NCBI GenBank assembly: GCA_016716715.1
Contig: JADJVE010000003.1
Location: 62,001-126,000 of the forward strand
Origin: Acidobacteriota bacterium
GTDB taxonomy: Bacteria > Acidobacteriota > Thermoanaerobaculia > UBA5066
Length of the DNA: 64,000 nt
Direction: 5' to 3'
Shown here: positions 1 through 6,650 of the stretch, one piece after another
Layout of the letters: each line of letters starts with the position of its first letter
Position numbering within the stretch: the first letter of the stretch is position 1
Made by a program: the position numbers and the translations under genes
Notes under the pieces: model-generated
Database searches by the model: none
What the model saw: only the letters and a program-made list of their open reading frames with translations
Told to the model about the DNA's origin: nothing

Positions 1-939
1 GTCGCGGGCGTGTTCTCGCTCGAAAAGCGCATGGCGCAGGGCGCCGACCGCGGCGATCTCGCGCGGCACGCGTTCCGGCGCGGGATGACGATCGTCCTCG
101 TCGGCTGGCTCATGGCGTTCTACCCGTTCGTGCCGTTCTTCGAGCGCCTCGCGCGGCTGCGCATCCCGGGCGTCCTCCCGCGCATCGGGCTCACGTACGT
201 CCTCGGCACGTGGATCCTGCTCGCCGTCTGGAAGCGGCGGGCGTTCGGCGTCGCGGCCGCCGTGAGCGTCCTCCTCGCGCTTCACACCTGGATCCTCCTC
301 GGGACGGGCTACGACCTGACGCCCGCAGGCAACGTCCAGCGCGCCGTCGACCTCGCCGTCCTGAAGGGCCACCTCTGGAAGAACGCGCAGGGCTGGGATC
401 CCGAAGGGCTCGTCTCGACGCTGACCGCCGTCGCGACGATGCTCACGGGGACGCTGACCGGGTTCCTCCTCCGGAGCGAGGCGAGCGTGAAGACGAAGGT
501 CGCGCGCCTCCTCGCCTGGGGGGCCGTCGCGACGGCCGCGGGCCTCCTCTGGAGCCGGGTCCTCCCGATCAACAAGAACCTCTGGACGGCGTCGTACGTC
601 GTCTTCACGTCGGGCGCGGCACTTCTCGCCATCGGCCTCTGTGTCGCCGTGATCGACGTCCTCGGCTGGAAGAAGCCGTTCGCGCCGTTTTTCACCTTCG
701 GCACGAACCCCCTTCTCGTCTTCGTCCTCTCGGGCCTCCTCGCCAAGACGATGGGCCTGATCAAGGTGTCGGACGCGGCGGGAAAGGCGATCAGCCTCCA
801 CACGTGGCTCTACCGCGCCGGCTTCTCGTGGATCGCGGACCCCACGCTCCGCTCGCACGCGTTCGCGCTCGTCACGATCCTCTTCTGGTGGGCCGTACTC
901 CGCGTCTTCGAGAAGCGGGGCTGGTTCTGGAAGATCTGA
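1..939 (+). CDS. NagX/DUF5009-like membrane acyltransferase, 3' part
   Basis: The frame is open to the left window edge (the first codons read V-A-G-V-F-S-L), so this is the C-terminal part of a larger protein. About eight hydrophobic segments are visible, with the loop RIPGVLPRIGLTYVLGTW and the late motif FTFGTNPLLVFVLSGLL. Both are typical of the heparan-alpha-glucosaminide N-acetyltransferase-like / NagX (DUF5009) family of inner-membrane proteins. Family members move acyl groups onto amino sugars or have unknown substrates. The next gene, a periplasmic adaptor, begins 15 bases downstream, so the two may be co-transcribed. An amino-sugar recycling cluster lies 9 kb away, but nothing here links them directly. 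Family call fairly sure, substrate unknown. Confidence 0.75.
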   Translation, partial: VAGVFSLEKRMAQGADRGDLARHAFRRGMTIVLVGWLMAFYPFVPFFERLARLRIPGVLPRIGLTYVLGTWILLAVWKRRAFGVAAAVSVLLALHTWILLGTGYDLTPAGNVQRAVDLAVLKGHLWKNAQGWDPEGLVSTLTAVATMLTGTLTGFLLRSEASVKTKVARLLAWGAVATAAGLLWSRVLPINKNLWTASYVVFTSGAALLAIGLCVAVIDVLGWKKPFAPFFTFGTNPLLVFVLSGLLAKTMGLIKVSDAAGKAISLHTWLYRAGFSWIADPTLRSHAFALVTILFWWAVLRVFEKRGWFWKI

Positions 940-953
940 AGGGCGATCCGGAT

Positions 954-1751
954 ATGATGCGCCGAGATTCACTCAGGGGGTTCTGGACGAACGCGAACGG
1001 GCTCGTGATCGCGCTCCTTCTGGCCGCGCCTCTGTCCGCAGAGACGCCGGGCTCTGCCCCCGCGCCGAAAGGTCCCCTCACCGCGACGTCCAACCTCATG
1101 GTCGAGCAGGAGGTCTCGGTGACGACGCGTGTGAGCGGCGTCGTCGACAGCATCAGTGCCGACCGTGGCGAGCCCGTCAAGAAGGGCCAGGCTCTCGCGG
1201 TCCTCGACCAGCGGGAGTTCGTGCTGGACCGGCAGGCGGCCGAGGAGACGCTCCGCGTGTCCCGGGCGGATCTGGACCGTTTCGAGGAGCTCTCCCGTCT
1301 GGGCCTCGCGAGCAAGGCCGAGCTCGAGCAGAAGAAATCGCGATTCGAGCTGGCCGCGGTGGAGCTCGAGCGGGCGAAGCTCGTGATCGATCGCTCCGTG
1401 ATCCGGGCCCCCTTCGACGGCGTCGTCGCGGATCGGTGGGTCCGCGCCGGCGAGAAGGTCCTCCTCGACGAGCACAAGCCGCTCTTCAAGGTCATGGCGC
1501 TCGAGCCGCTCCTCGCGCGCGCCTACCTTCCGACCGCCGCGCTGGGGTCGGTCCGCGTGAACGACGAGGTGGCCGTCTCGTCCGCGGAATTCCCGGACGT
1601 CCGCACGACGGGGCGGGTGTCGTTCGTGAGCCCCGTCGTCGACCCGGCGAGCGGCACGATCCAGGTCCTCGTCCGGGTCCCCCGCGACGCGAAGAAGGTG
1701 ATGCGGCCCGGTCTCGGCGTGAAGCTGGTCTTCGCGCCCTCGTCGCGCTGA
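954..1751 (+). CDS. Efflux periplasmic adaptor (HlyD/RND type), orphan
   Basis: A 265-residue secreted adaptor. The N-terminal hydrophobic stretch ending near SAE (residues 18-30) looks like a signal peptide. It is followed by a lipoyl-like half (VSGVVDSISADRGEPVKKGQ), a coiled-coil hairpin (about residues 95-145), the second lipoyl half (VIRAPFDGVVADRWVRAGE) and a beta-barrel containing VSPVVDPASGTIQVLVRVP. These are the hallmarks of RND/ABC membrane fusion proteins. Two ATGs lie in tandem at 954 and 957, and I used the first. No pump or outer-membrane channel gene adjoins it; instead a two-component system follows 10 bases downstream. At 265 residues it is shorter than usual AcrA-like adaptors (about 370-400), resembling minimal adaptors. 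Its transport partner must be encoded elsewhere. Confidence 0.85.
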   Translation: MMRRDSLRGFWTNANGLVIALLLAAPLSAETPGSAPAPKGPLTATSNLMVEQEVSVTTRVSGVVDSISADRGEPVKKGQALAVLDQREFVLDRQAAEETLRVSRADLDRFEELSRLGLASKAELEQKKSRFELAAVELERAKLVIDRSVIRAPFDGVVADRWVRAGEKVLLDEHKPLFKVMALEPLLARAYLPTAALGSVRVNDEVAVSSAEFPDVRTTGRVSFVSPVVDPASGTIQVLVRVPRDAKKVMRPGLGVKLVFAPSSR

Positions 1752-1761
1752 GGGTCCCGCG

Positions 1762-2466
1762 ATGCCGGCGCATCCCCGCCCCTCGAAGCGGCGCCTGCGC
1801 TCCACGATGGACTCGGTCCTCCTGCACGACATGCGGAACATGGGCTTTCGCCTGGGTCTCGTCCTCGAGAATCTCGAGGAGCACTTCGGGGACCCCGACT
1901 TCAAGCGCAGCGTCGTGGAGCTCCTGCAGGGAACGCGCGACAGGCTCGACACGATGGTGGACCGCTGGACGGCGCACGCGGACTCGATCCTCATCAAGGT
2001 CGAGGTCGACGTGAACGACCTCGTCCGCGAAGTCCTGCGGGTGGCCCACGTGCGGGGCGCCGGCGGAGCCGGCCCGCGGAACGTGGCGGCCGAGCTCGCG
2101 CCGCTTCCGCGTGTGTGGGGCGACCCTCATTACCTCAGGGACGCTCTGCTCTCTGTGGTCCAGAACGCCCTCGAGGCCGTCGCGCCCGCGGGAGGGCGCG
2201 TGACCGTGCGCACGCGCGAGGAGCGCCGGGGTCGAAAGCGCTCGGTTGTCGTCGAGATCGAGGACGACGGCCCGGGGATGAGCGAGGAGTTCGTGCGCGA
2301 CCGGCTTTTCCGGCCCTTCCAGACGACGAAGCCGGAAGGGGTCGGTCTCGGCCTCTACACGAGCAGCCAGATCCTGCTCTTCCACCGGGGAGACCTCGTC
2401 GTGGACAGCCGCCCGGGGGAAGGGACTCGCGTCCGCGCAATCCTGCCGGTCGAGGCCTCCTCGTGA
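1762..2466 (+). CDS. prsK: PrsK-like sensor histidine kinase, short form
   Basis: A 234-residue protein holding only the kinase core. The phosphoacceptor region LLHDMRNMGFRL (His22) resembles the H-D-x-x-N box of PrsK kinases. An N box (VVQNALEAV), a G1 box (EDDGPGMSEEF) and LFRPFQTTKPEGVGLGLY follow, forming a complete HATPase_c domain. No transmembrane or sensory region precedes the His box, so it is probably cytosolic and senses through partners. Its stop codon overlaps the GTG start of the following activator by four bases, so the pair is translationally coupled. PrsK/PrsR pairs are known from PEP-CTERM/exosortase loci, but no exosortase is in this window. The function here is inferred from the partner and the sigma54 promoter downstream. 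Confidence 0.8.
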   Translation: MPAHPRPSKRRLRSTMDSVLLHDMRNMGFRLGLVLENLEEHFGDPDFKRSVVELLQGTRDRLDTMVDRWTAHADSILIKVEVDVNDLVREVLRVAHVRGAGGAGPRNVAAELAPLPRVWGDPHYLRDALLSVVQNALEAVAPAGGRVTVRTREERRGRKRSVVVEIEDDGPGMSEEFVRDRLFRPFQTTKPEGVGLGLYTSSQILLFHRGDLVVDSRPGEGTRVRAILPVEASS

Positions 2467-3821
2467 GCGGGAAGGAGGGCCGCCTCGCGATCGTCGAGGA
2501 CGACCGCGGCCTTCTCGAACAGCTCGTCTTCGCCCTCAAGGGGACGTTCGAGGTCGTGACGGCGCCGGACGCGGTGGCGGGCCTCGCCCTCGTCGCGCGC
2601 GATCCGGACCTCTTCCTGATCGACTTGCGCCTGCCGCCGTCCCGCGAGGCGGAGGAGGGACTCGGCCTTCTCGCGGCAATCCGGTCGAAGCGCCCCGAGG
2701 CCGCGGTCGTCGTCATGACGGGCGAGACGGACCGGCGATACGCTCTCCGGGCCGTCGAGCTCGGCGCGTTCGACTTCTTCCGCAAGCCCGTCGAGAAGGC
2801 CGACCTCCTTTTCGTCCTCGGCCGGGCGCTCGAGCGCAGCCGGCTGCTCGCCGAGAACCGCGCCCTGAAGGACGGAATGCTGCGCGGCCGCACGTTCGAC
2901 GGCCTGGTCGGCGCCAGCGCGCCGATGCAGGCGCTCTTCGCGAAGATCGGGCGCGTCGCCCCTTCCGACGCGACGGTGCTCCTGCAGGGCGAGAGCGGGA
3001 CCGGCAAGGAGCTGGTCGCGGAGGCGATCCACAGGGGCAGCCCGCGGAAGGACGGTCCGTTCATCGCCGTGAACGGGTCGGCCCTTCCGGAATCGCTCGC
3101 CGAGTCGGAACTCTTCGGGCACGAGAAGGGGGCTTTCACGGGAGCCGTCGCGGCGCGGCCCGGGAAGTTCGAGCTGGCGCACGGCGGAACGCTCTTCCTC
3201 GACGAGGTCGCGACTCTCCCGCCCTCGATCCAGTCGAAGCTTCTCCGGGTCCTCGAAGGCCGCGCCTTCGAGCGAGTTGGCGGCACGAAGACGATCTCGG
3301 TCGACATCCGGCTCATCGCGGCAGCCAACGAGAGCCTCTCGGGCCTCGTCGCGAAAGGCGCCTTCCGCGAGGACCTGTTCTACCGGATCAACACGGTCGT
3401 CCTCGAGCTGCCCCCGCTCCGCGAGCGGCGGGACGACATCCCGCTCCTCGTGGAGTTCTTCGCCGTCCGCGCCGCGCGGCGCCACGGCAGGCCGCCGAAG
3501 ACGTTCACCTCCGAGGCGCTCGAGGCGATGAAGGCCCGGCCGTTCTCCGGGAATGTCCGCGAGCTCGAGCACCTCGTCGAGATGCTGACTCTCATGGCGG
3601 AGGAGGACGTGATACTGCCGGGGCACCTGCCGGCGTCGGGTCCGGCGGACGGCGGCGCCCCAGGCATCGAGCTTCCACTTGCCGCCGCGGTCGCCGGTTT
3701 CGAGAAGGAGCTGCTCGTGCGGGCAATCGCCCGGGGCGGAGGAGTCAAGGCGCGCGCGGCGGGCGCCCTCGGCCTCGACCCGAACCAGATGAAGTACCTC
3801 TGCCGGAAGTACGGGCTCTAG
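2463..3821 (+). CDS. prsR: PrsR-like sigma54-dependent response regulator
   Basis: A 452-residue NtrC-family activator. The receiver domain (residues about 7-120) has the acidic pair in IVEDD, the phosphoacceptor Asp54 in LFLIDLRLP and the conserved Lys in FFRKPVEK. The AAA+ domain carries Walker A GESGTGKE (near 177-184), the sigma54-contact loop GAFTGA (near 224-229) and Walker B GGTLFLDEV. The C-terminus ends in a Fis-like helix-turn-helix (GALGLDPNQMKYLCRKYGL). The GTG start at 2463 overlaps the kinase stop codon as GTGA and places the receiver domain at the normal distance from the N-terminus. The domain order and partner match PEP-CTERM-box regulators of the PrsR type. A sigma54 promoter lies 120 bases beyond its stop, making the repeat-protein gene a likely target. 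Confidence 0.88.
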   Translation: MSGKEGRLAIVEDDRGLLEQLVFALKGTFEVVTAPDAVAGLALVARDPDLFLIDLRLPPSREAEEGLGLLAAIRSKRPEAAVVVMTGETDRRYALRAVELGAFDFFRKPVEKADLLFVLGRALERSRLLAENRALKDGMLRGRTFDGLVGASAPMQALFAKIGRVAPSDATVLLQGESGTGKELVAEAIHRGSPRKDGPFIAVNGSALPESLAESELFGHEKGAFTGAVAARPGKFELAHGGTLFLDEVATLPPSIQSKLLRVLEGRAFERVGGTKTISVDIRLIAAANESLSGLVAKGAFREDLFYRINTVVLELPPLRERRDDIPLLVEFFAVRAARRHGRPPKTFTSEALEAMKARPFSGNVRELEHLVEMLTLMAEEDVILPGHLPASGPADGGAPGIELPLAAAVAGFEKELLVRAIARGGGVKARAAGALGLDPNQMKYLCRKYGL

Positions 3822-3940
3822 GTTGAATCCGTCAACTCCGGGTTGAAAAAGTCATCCGCGTGACGCGCCCCTCCCGGGCGATTGAGACCGGTTCGCGGCC
3901 AAAAGCCCGCGTTCCAGCCGTCGCCGCGCTCGCAGGAGCC

Positions 3941-3956
3941 TGGCAGCGCTCTTGCG
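3941..3956 (+). promoter_or_regulatory. Predicted sigma54 (-24/-12) promoter
   Basis: TGGCAG at 3941-3946, five bases, then TTGC at 3952-3955 gives the exact GG-N10-GC spacing of sigma54 promoters, one base off the TGGCAC consensus at -24. The expected transcription start is near 3967, about 35 bases before the ATG at 4002. It lies between a sigma54-activator gene and the repeat protein. The preceding 100 bases would hold activator binding sites, but I did not identify a clear palindrome there. Confidence 0.75.
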
Positions 3957-4001
3957 ATGGCAGGAGCGACCCAATCGGGAAATTCGGAAAGGGAGGAAAT
4001 C

Positions 4002-4391
4002 ATGGCAAACGAAGTACGAATCAAGCTGACGGCGGAACAGAAGGCGAAGATCAAGTCCGCGACCGGCAAGGTCATGAACGAGATCCGCGTGGGCAGCCTG
4101 GGCAGCAACCCGGCCGTGTCCTCGCCGAGCGCCATCGCGGCCCGCTCGGCCCGCGCGGTCGAGAACGCCCGCTCGGCTCGCGCGGTCGAGAACGCCCGCT
4201 CGGCTCGCGCGGTCGAGAACGCCCGCTCGGCCCGCGCGGTCGAGAACGCCCGCTCGGCCCGCAACGTCGAGAACGCCCGGTCGGCCCGCGCGGTCGAGAA
4301 CGCCCGCTCGGCCCGCAACGTCGAGAGCGCCCGGTCGGCTCGCGCGGTCGAGAACGCCCGCGCGACCCGCTCCTCGGACAACGACCAGTAG
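4002..4391 (+). CDS. Small protein of eight 9-residue ARSARAVEN repeats
   Basis: I do not recognise this 129-residue protein. The start is fixed by a strong ribosome site (GGGAGGA at 3991-3997) ahead of ATG 4002. The first 45 residues (MANEVRIKLTAEQKAKIKSA and onward) form a charged, helix-prone non-repetitive part. Eight tandem units of consensus ARSARAVEN follow, with A/N variation at position 6, then a short tail ATRSSDNDQ. There is no signal peptide or cysteine. The leader-plus-repeat layout resembles a precursor peptide or a multivalent scaffold, but that is inference. It has its own sigma54 promoter and a strong terminator, and converges on an operon encoding a PqqD-like/M50 protease and HlyD adaptors, which may process or export it. 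Confidence 0.8.
   Translation: MANEVRIKLTAEQKAKIKSATGKVMNEIRVGSLGSNPAVSSPSAIAARSARAVENARSARAVENARSARAVENARSARAVENARSARNVENARSARAVENARSARNVESARSARAVENARATRSSDNDQ
4140..4355 (+). repeat. Tandem 27-base repeat, eight units, in-frame
   Basis: Eight contiguous 27-base units, each encoding ARS-ARA/N-VE-N/S, run through the small protein gene. Neighbouring units differ mostly by silent T/C changes (gct/gcc) and by a GCG-to-AAC swap that gives RNV in units 5 and 7. Near-identity at DNA level suggests recent expansion and likely copy-number variation between strains. Confidence 0.95.
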
Positions 4392-4412
4392 AACGACACG
4401 CCTTCGGATCTG

Positions 4413-4447
4413 CGAGGGGCGCTCCCGCGAGGGGACGCCCCTCGTTT
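4413..4447. terminator. Bidirectional hairpin terminator
   Basis: CGAGGGGCG (4413-4421) pairs perfectly with CGCCCCTCG (4436-4444) across a 14-base loop and is followed by TTTCATT. It sits between the converging repeat-protein gene and the M50/HlyD operon, so it can serve both. Confidence 0.75.
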
Positions 4448-4460
4448 CATTCTCAGACCG

Positions 4461-6650
4461 CTACCAGAAGACGGTCCTCATCCAACGGCCGACGACCCGA
4501 AGCCCGCGCGCGGCCCAGGAGCGGCGTGGACCGGCGATCTTGGCGCGCACGGGAGAGCCCGGCCGCAGCGTCTCTCCGGGGTTCGGGAAGAACGCGAGCG
4601 CCACGAAGCGGTCCGGCATTTCGGCGGGCAGCGGCGGCTCCACGCCCGGGATCGTCGTTCCGGGCTGGCCGGCGGTCGCCGGCGCGATGCGCCGCACCGT
4701 GCCGTGGATCGCCTCGAGCGGCCGCTGCCGGACGTAGGCGGTCACGTCGGCTCCGACCCGGAGGTCGTCGTGGAGCCGCTCGGAGACCGGGAGAGCCGCC
4801 ACCAGCTCGCGGCAGTCGCCGACCTCGAGAAGCATCGTCCCTTTCGACACGAAGCGGTGCTCGAGGTCCTCGACGCGGGGCGTGAGGACGCGCCCGGACA
4901 GCGGGCTGCGGAGGGAGAGCCTCTGGAGCCGGACGCGCGCGCCGTCCATCGCGACCGCCGCCGAGACCGCCTTGCGCTCGTCCCGGAAGACGTCTCCGGC
5001 CTCGCCTTCGGCCCGCGCGGCGCGCGCCGCGCCCGCGGAACGCTCGTGGTCCCCGGCGGACTCGGCCGCCGTCGCGTCCGCGGCCCGGCTCGACATCCGG
5101 ACGAGGACGTCGCCCTCGCGTACCGCGTCGCTCTCCTTCGCGAGCACCGCCTCGACCCGCCCGTCCTCGGGCGCCTCGACGCGCAGCCGTGCCGCGGGAG
5201 CGAGGACGCCGTCGGACGTGAGGGTCTCCCGGCTGAAGGGCACGAGGAGAAGGAGAGCGAGAGCGGCCGCGAGGGCGGCGAGCCGGGGCCGGGCGGCGCG
5301 GGACATCAGGAACTCCTTCTTGTCGAGGTAGACGAGGCGCGCCGTCTTGAAGACGAGCCGGACGCGCTTCTTGAAGATGAACGCGAGGGTGGCGACGAGG
5401 AGCACGACCGCGAAGTCGGGCAGGACCTTGCGGTACAGGTTGTTCAGAATGCCCGCGATCAGGGACATGACCGTGCCCACGTACGCAAGGGCGAGCGGGC
5501 CGTAGATCCAGTAGATGCGGCGCCTCCGCTTCGTCGTGACGGGGAGCTGGACGTCGAGCCTGAGGACGTGCTTCTGGAAGGCGAGGCCGATGTAACGGAA
5601 GGACTCTTCGCGCAGGTCGGGCATCTCGAGCACGCTCGTGAGCGCGTGATAGCCGTCGATCTTCACGAGCGGGTTCACGTTGAAGAAGATCGTCGAGATG
5701 CCCGTGAAGAGCATCGTCTTGTACGCAATCTCGTGCAGGAGCGTGTCGGGGTAGGACACGACCCAGAGAGCCGTCGCCCCCGCGCACACGAAGCCCTCGA
5801 CGTAGATCCCGGCGGTATTGACCCAGAGCCGGTGCCACTTGTTCGGGAACAGGAGGGCGTCCGTCGTGTCGCAGTAGAACGCGGGCGTGAAGTACAGGAG
5901 CGCGATCCCGATGTCGTGGACCTCGCCGCCGTAGATCTTCACGGCGTAGGCGTGCCCGTACTCGTGGAAAAAGCCGAGGAACGAGAGGATGAAGAAGAAG
6001 TGGACCGCGTCGAGGAACGGTTTGTGCAGGAACGCGTAGAGCTCGTACGTCCCCGCGAAGATGGGCTCCCAGTGAAGGACGAAGATGCCGATCGTCCAGA
6101 GGACGGCGATCGACCAGGCGACCACGACGGGCGGCGTCCAGATCCACCGGACGTATTTCACGGTCCGCTTGAGGAATTCCTCGGGGTCCAGTACGTGGAA
6201 GAGCAGGAAGAACGGGTTGAAGCCCTCGGCCTTCTCCTCGGCCGCCCGCTGCCGCGCCTCCTTGGAGTGAGCGAGGAGCTGGAGGTTTCTCTCGGCCACG
6301 GACTGCTCGACGAGCTCGATCTTGCGCAGCATTTCCTCGTACTCGAGGACGAGCGCGACGTCGATCGGGTCGAACGGGTAAAGAGCGTTGTAGTCCCCGG
6401 CGATTTCGGGCCGCGTGCGCGTGCCGTCGAACAGCTCGATGAGCCGCCATTCGTTGTCGGCGAAGACGTAGTACTTCGACCGGTCCGGATCCTTGACCAT
6501 GATCCGGGTCTCGCCCATCTGGACCTGGGGCCTTGCGATGAGGTTCTTCTTGAGCGCGGGCCGGTCCCCGCGCGTGCCGAGCCTCTCGGCGAGGAGCGCG
6601 GCGCCCCTCTCTGCGGCCAGCGCGGGCCGCGAAGCGGGCGTGGCGCTCAC
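4461..6650 (-). CDS. PqqD-like / M50 zinc protease / HlyD fusion protein
   Basis: A 729-residue multi-domain membrane protein. Residues about 40-120 resemble a PqqD-like peptide-recognition fold (YYVFADNEWRLIELFDGTRT). Several membrane segments follow, with the metalloprotease motif FFHEYGH (residues 229-233) and the downstream NPLVKIDGYH (326-335) of site-2-protease-like M50 enzymes. After further membrane helices comes a periplasmic biotin/lipoyl-HlyD region (VEAPEDGRVEAVLAKESDAV, then LRSPLSGRVLTPRVEDLEH). The GTG start at 6650 overlaps the stop of the upstream adaptor gene as GTGA. The architecture resembles transporter or maturation proteins in ribosomal-peptide clusters, and no ABC ATPase is nearby. 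The substrate may be the adjacent repeat protein; this is inference. Confidence 0.85.
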   Translation of the reverse strand: MSATPASRPALAAERGAALLAERLGTRGDRPALKKNLIARPQVQMGETRIMVKDPDRSKYYVFADNEWRLIELFDGTRTRPEIAGDYNALYPFDPIDVALVLEYEEMLRKIELVEQSVAERNLQLLAHSKEARQRAAEEKAEGFNPFFLLFHVLDPEEFLKRTVKYVRWIWTPPVVVAWSIAVLWTIGIFVLHWEPIFAGTYELYAFLHKPFLDAVHFFFILSFLGFFHEYGHAYAVKIYGGEVHDIGIALLYFTPAFYCDTTDALLFPNKWHRLWVNTAGIYVEGFVCAGATALWVVSYPDTLLHEIAYKTMLFTGISTIFFNVNPLVKIDGYHALTSVLEMPDLREESFRYIGLAFQKHVLRLDVQLPVTTKRRRRIYWIYGPLALAYVGTVMSLIAGILNNLYRKVLPDFAVVLLVATLAFIFKKRVRLVFKTARLVYLDKKEFLMSRAARPRLAALAAALALLLLVPFSRETLTSDGVLAPAARLRVEAPEDGRVEAVLAKESDAVREGDVLVRMSSRAADATAAESAGDHERSAGAARAARAEGEAGDVFRDERKAVSAAVAMDGARVRLQRLSLRSPLSGRVLTPRVEDLEHRFVSKGTMLLEVGDCRELVAALPVSERLHDDLRVGADVTAYVRQRPLEAIHGTVRRIAPATAGQPGTTIPGVEPPLPAEMPDRFVALAFFPNPGETLRPGSPVRAKIAGPRRSWAARGLRVVGRWMRTVFW

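Noticed and set aside
1762..3821. A PEP-CTERM/exosortase locus
   Set aside because: The PrsK/PrsR pair suggests it, but no exosortase, PEP-CTERM tail or exopolysaccharide cluster is visible in the window.
4140..4355. Regular 27-base repeats as a CRISPR array
   Set aside because: Units are contiguous with no spacers, stay in frame and follow a strong ribosome-binding site, so they are protein-coding tandem repeats.
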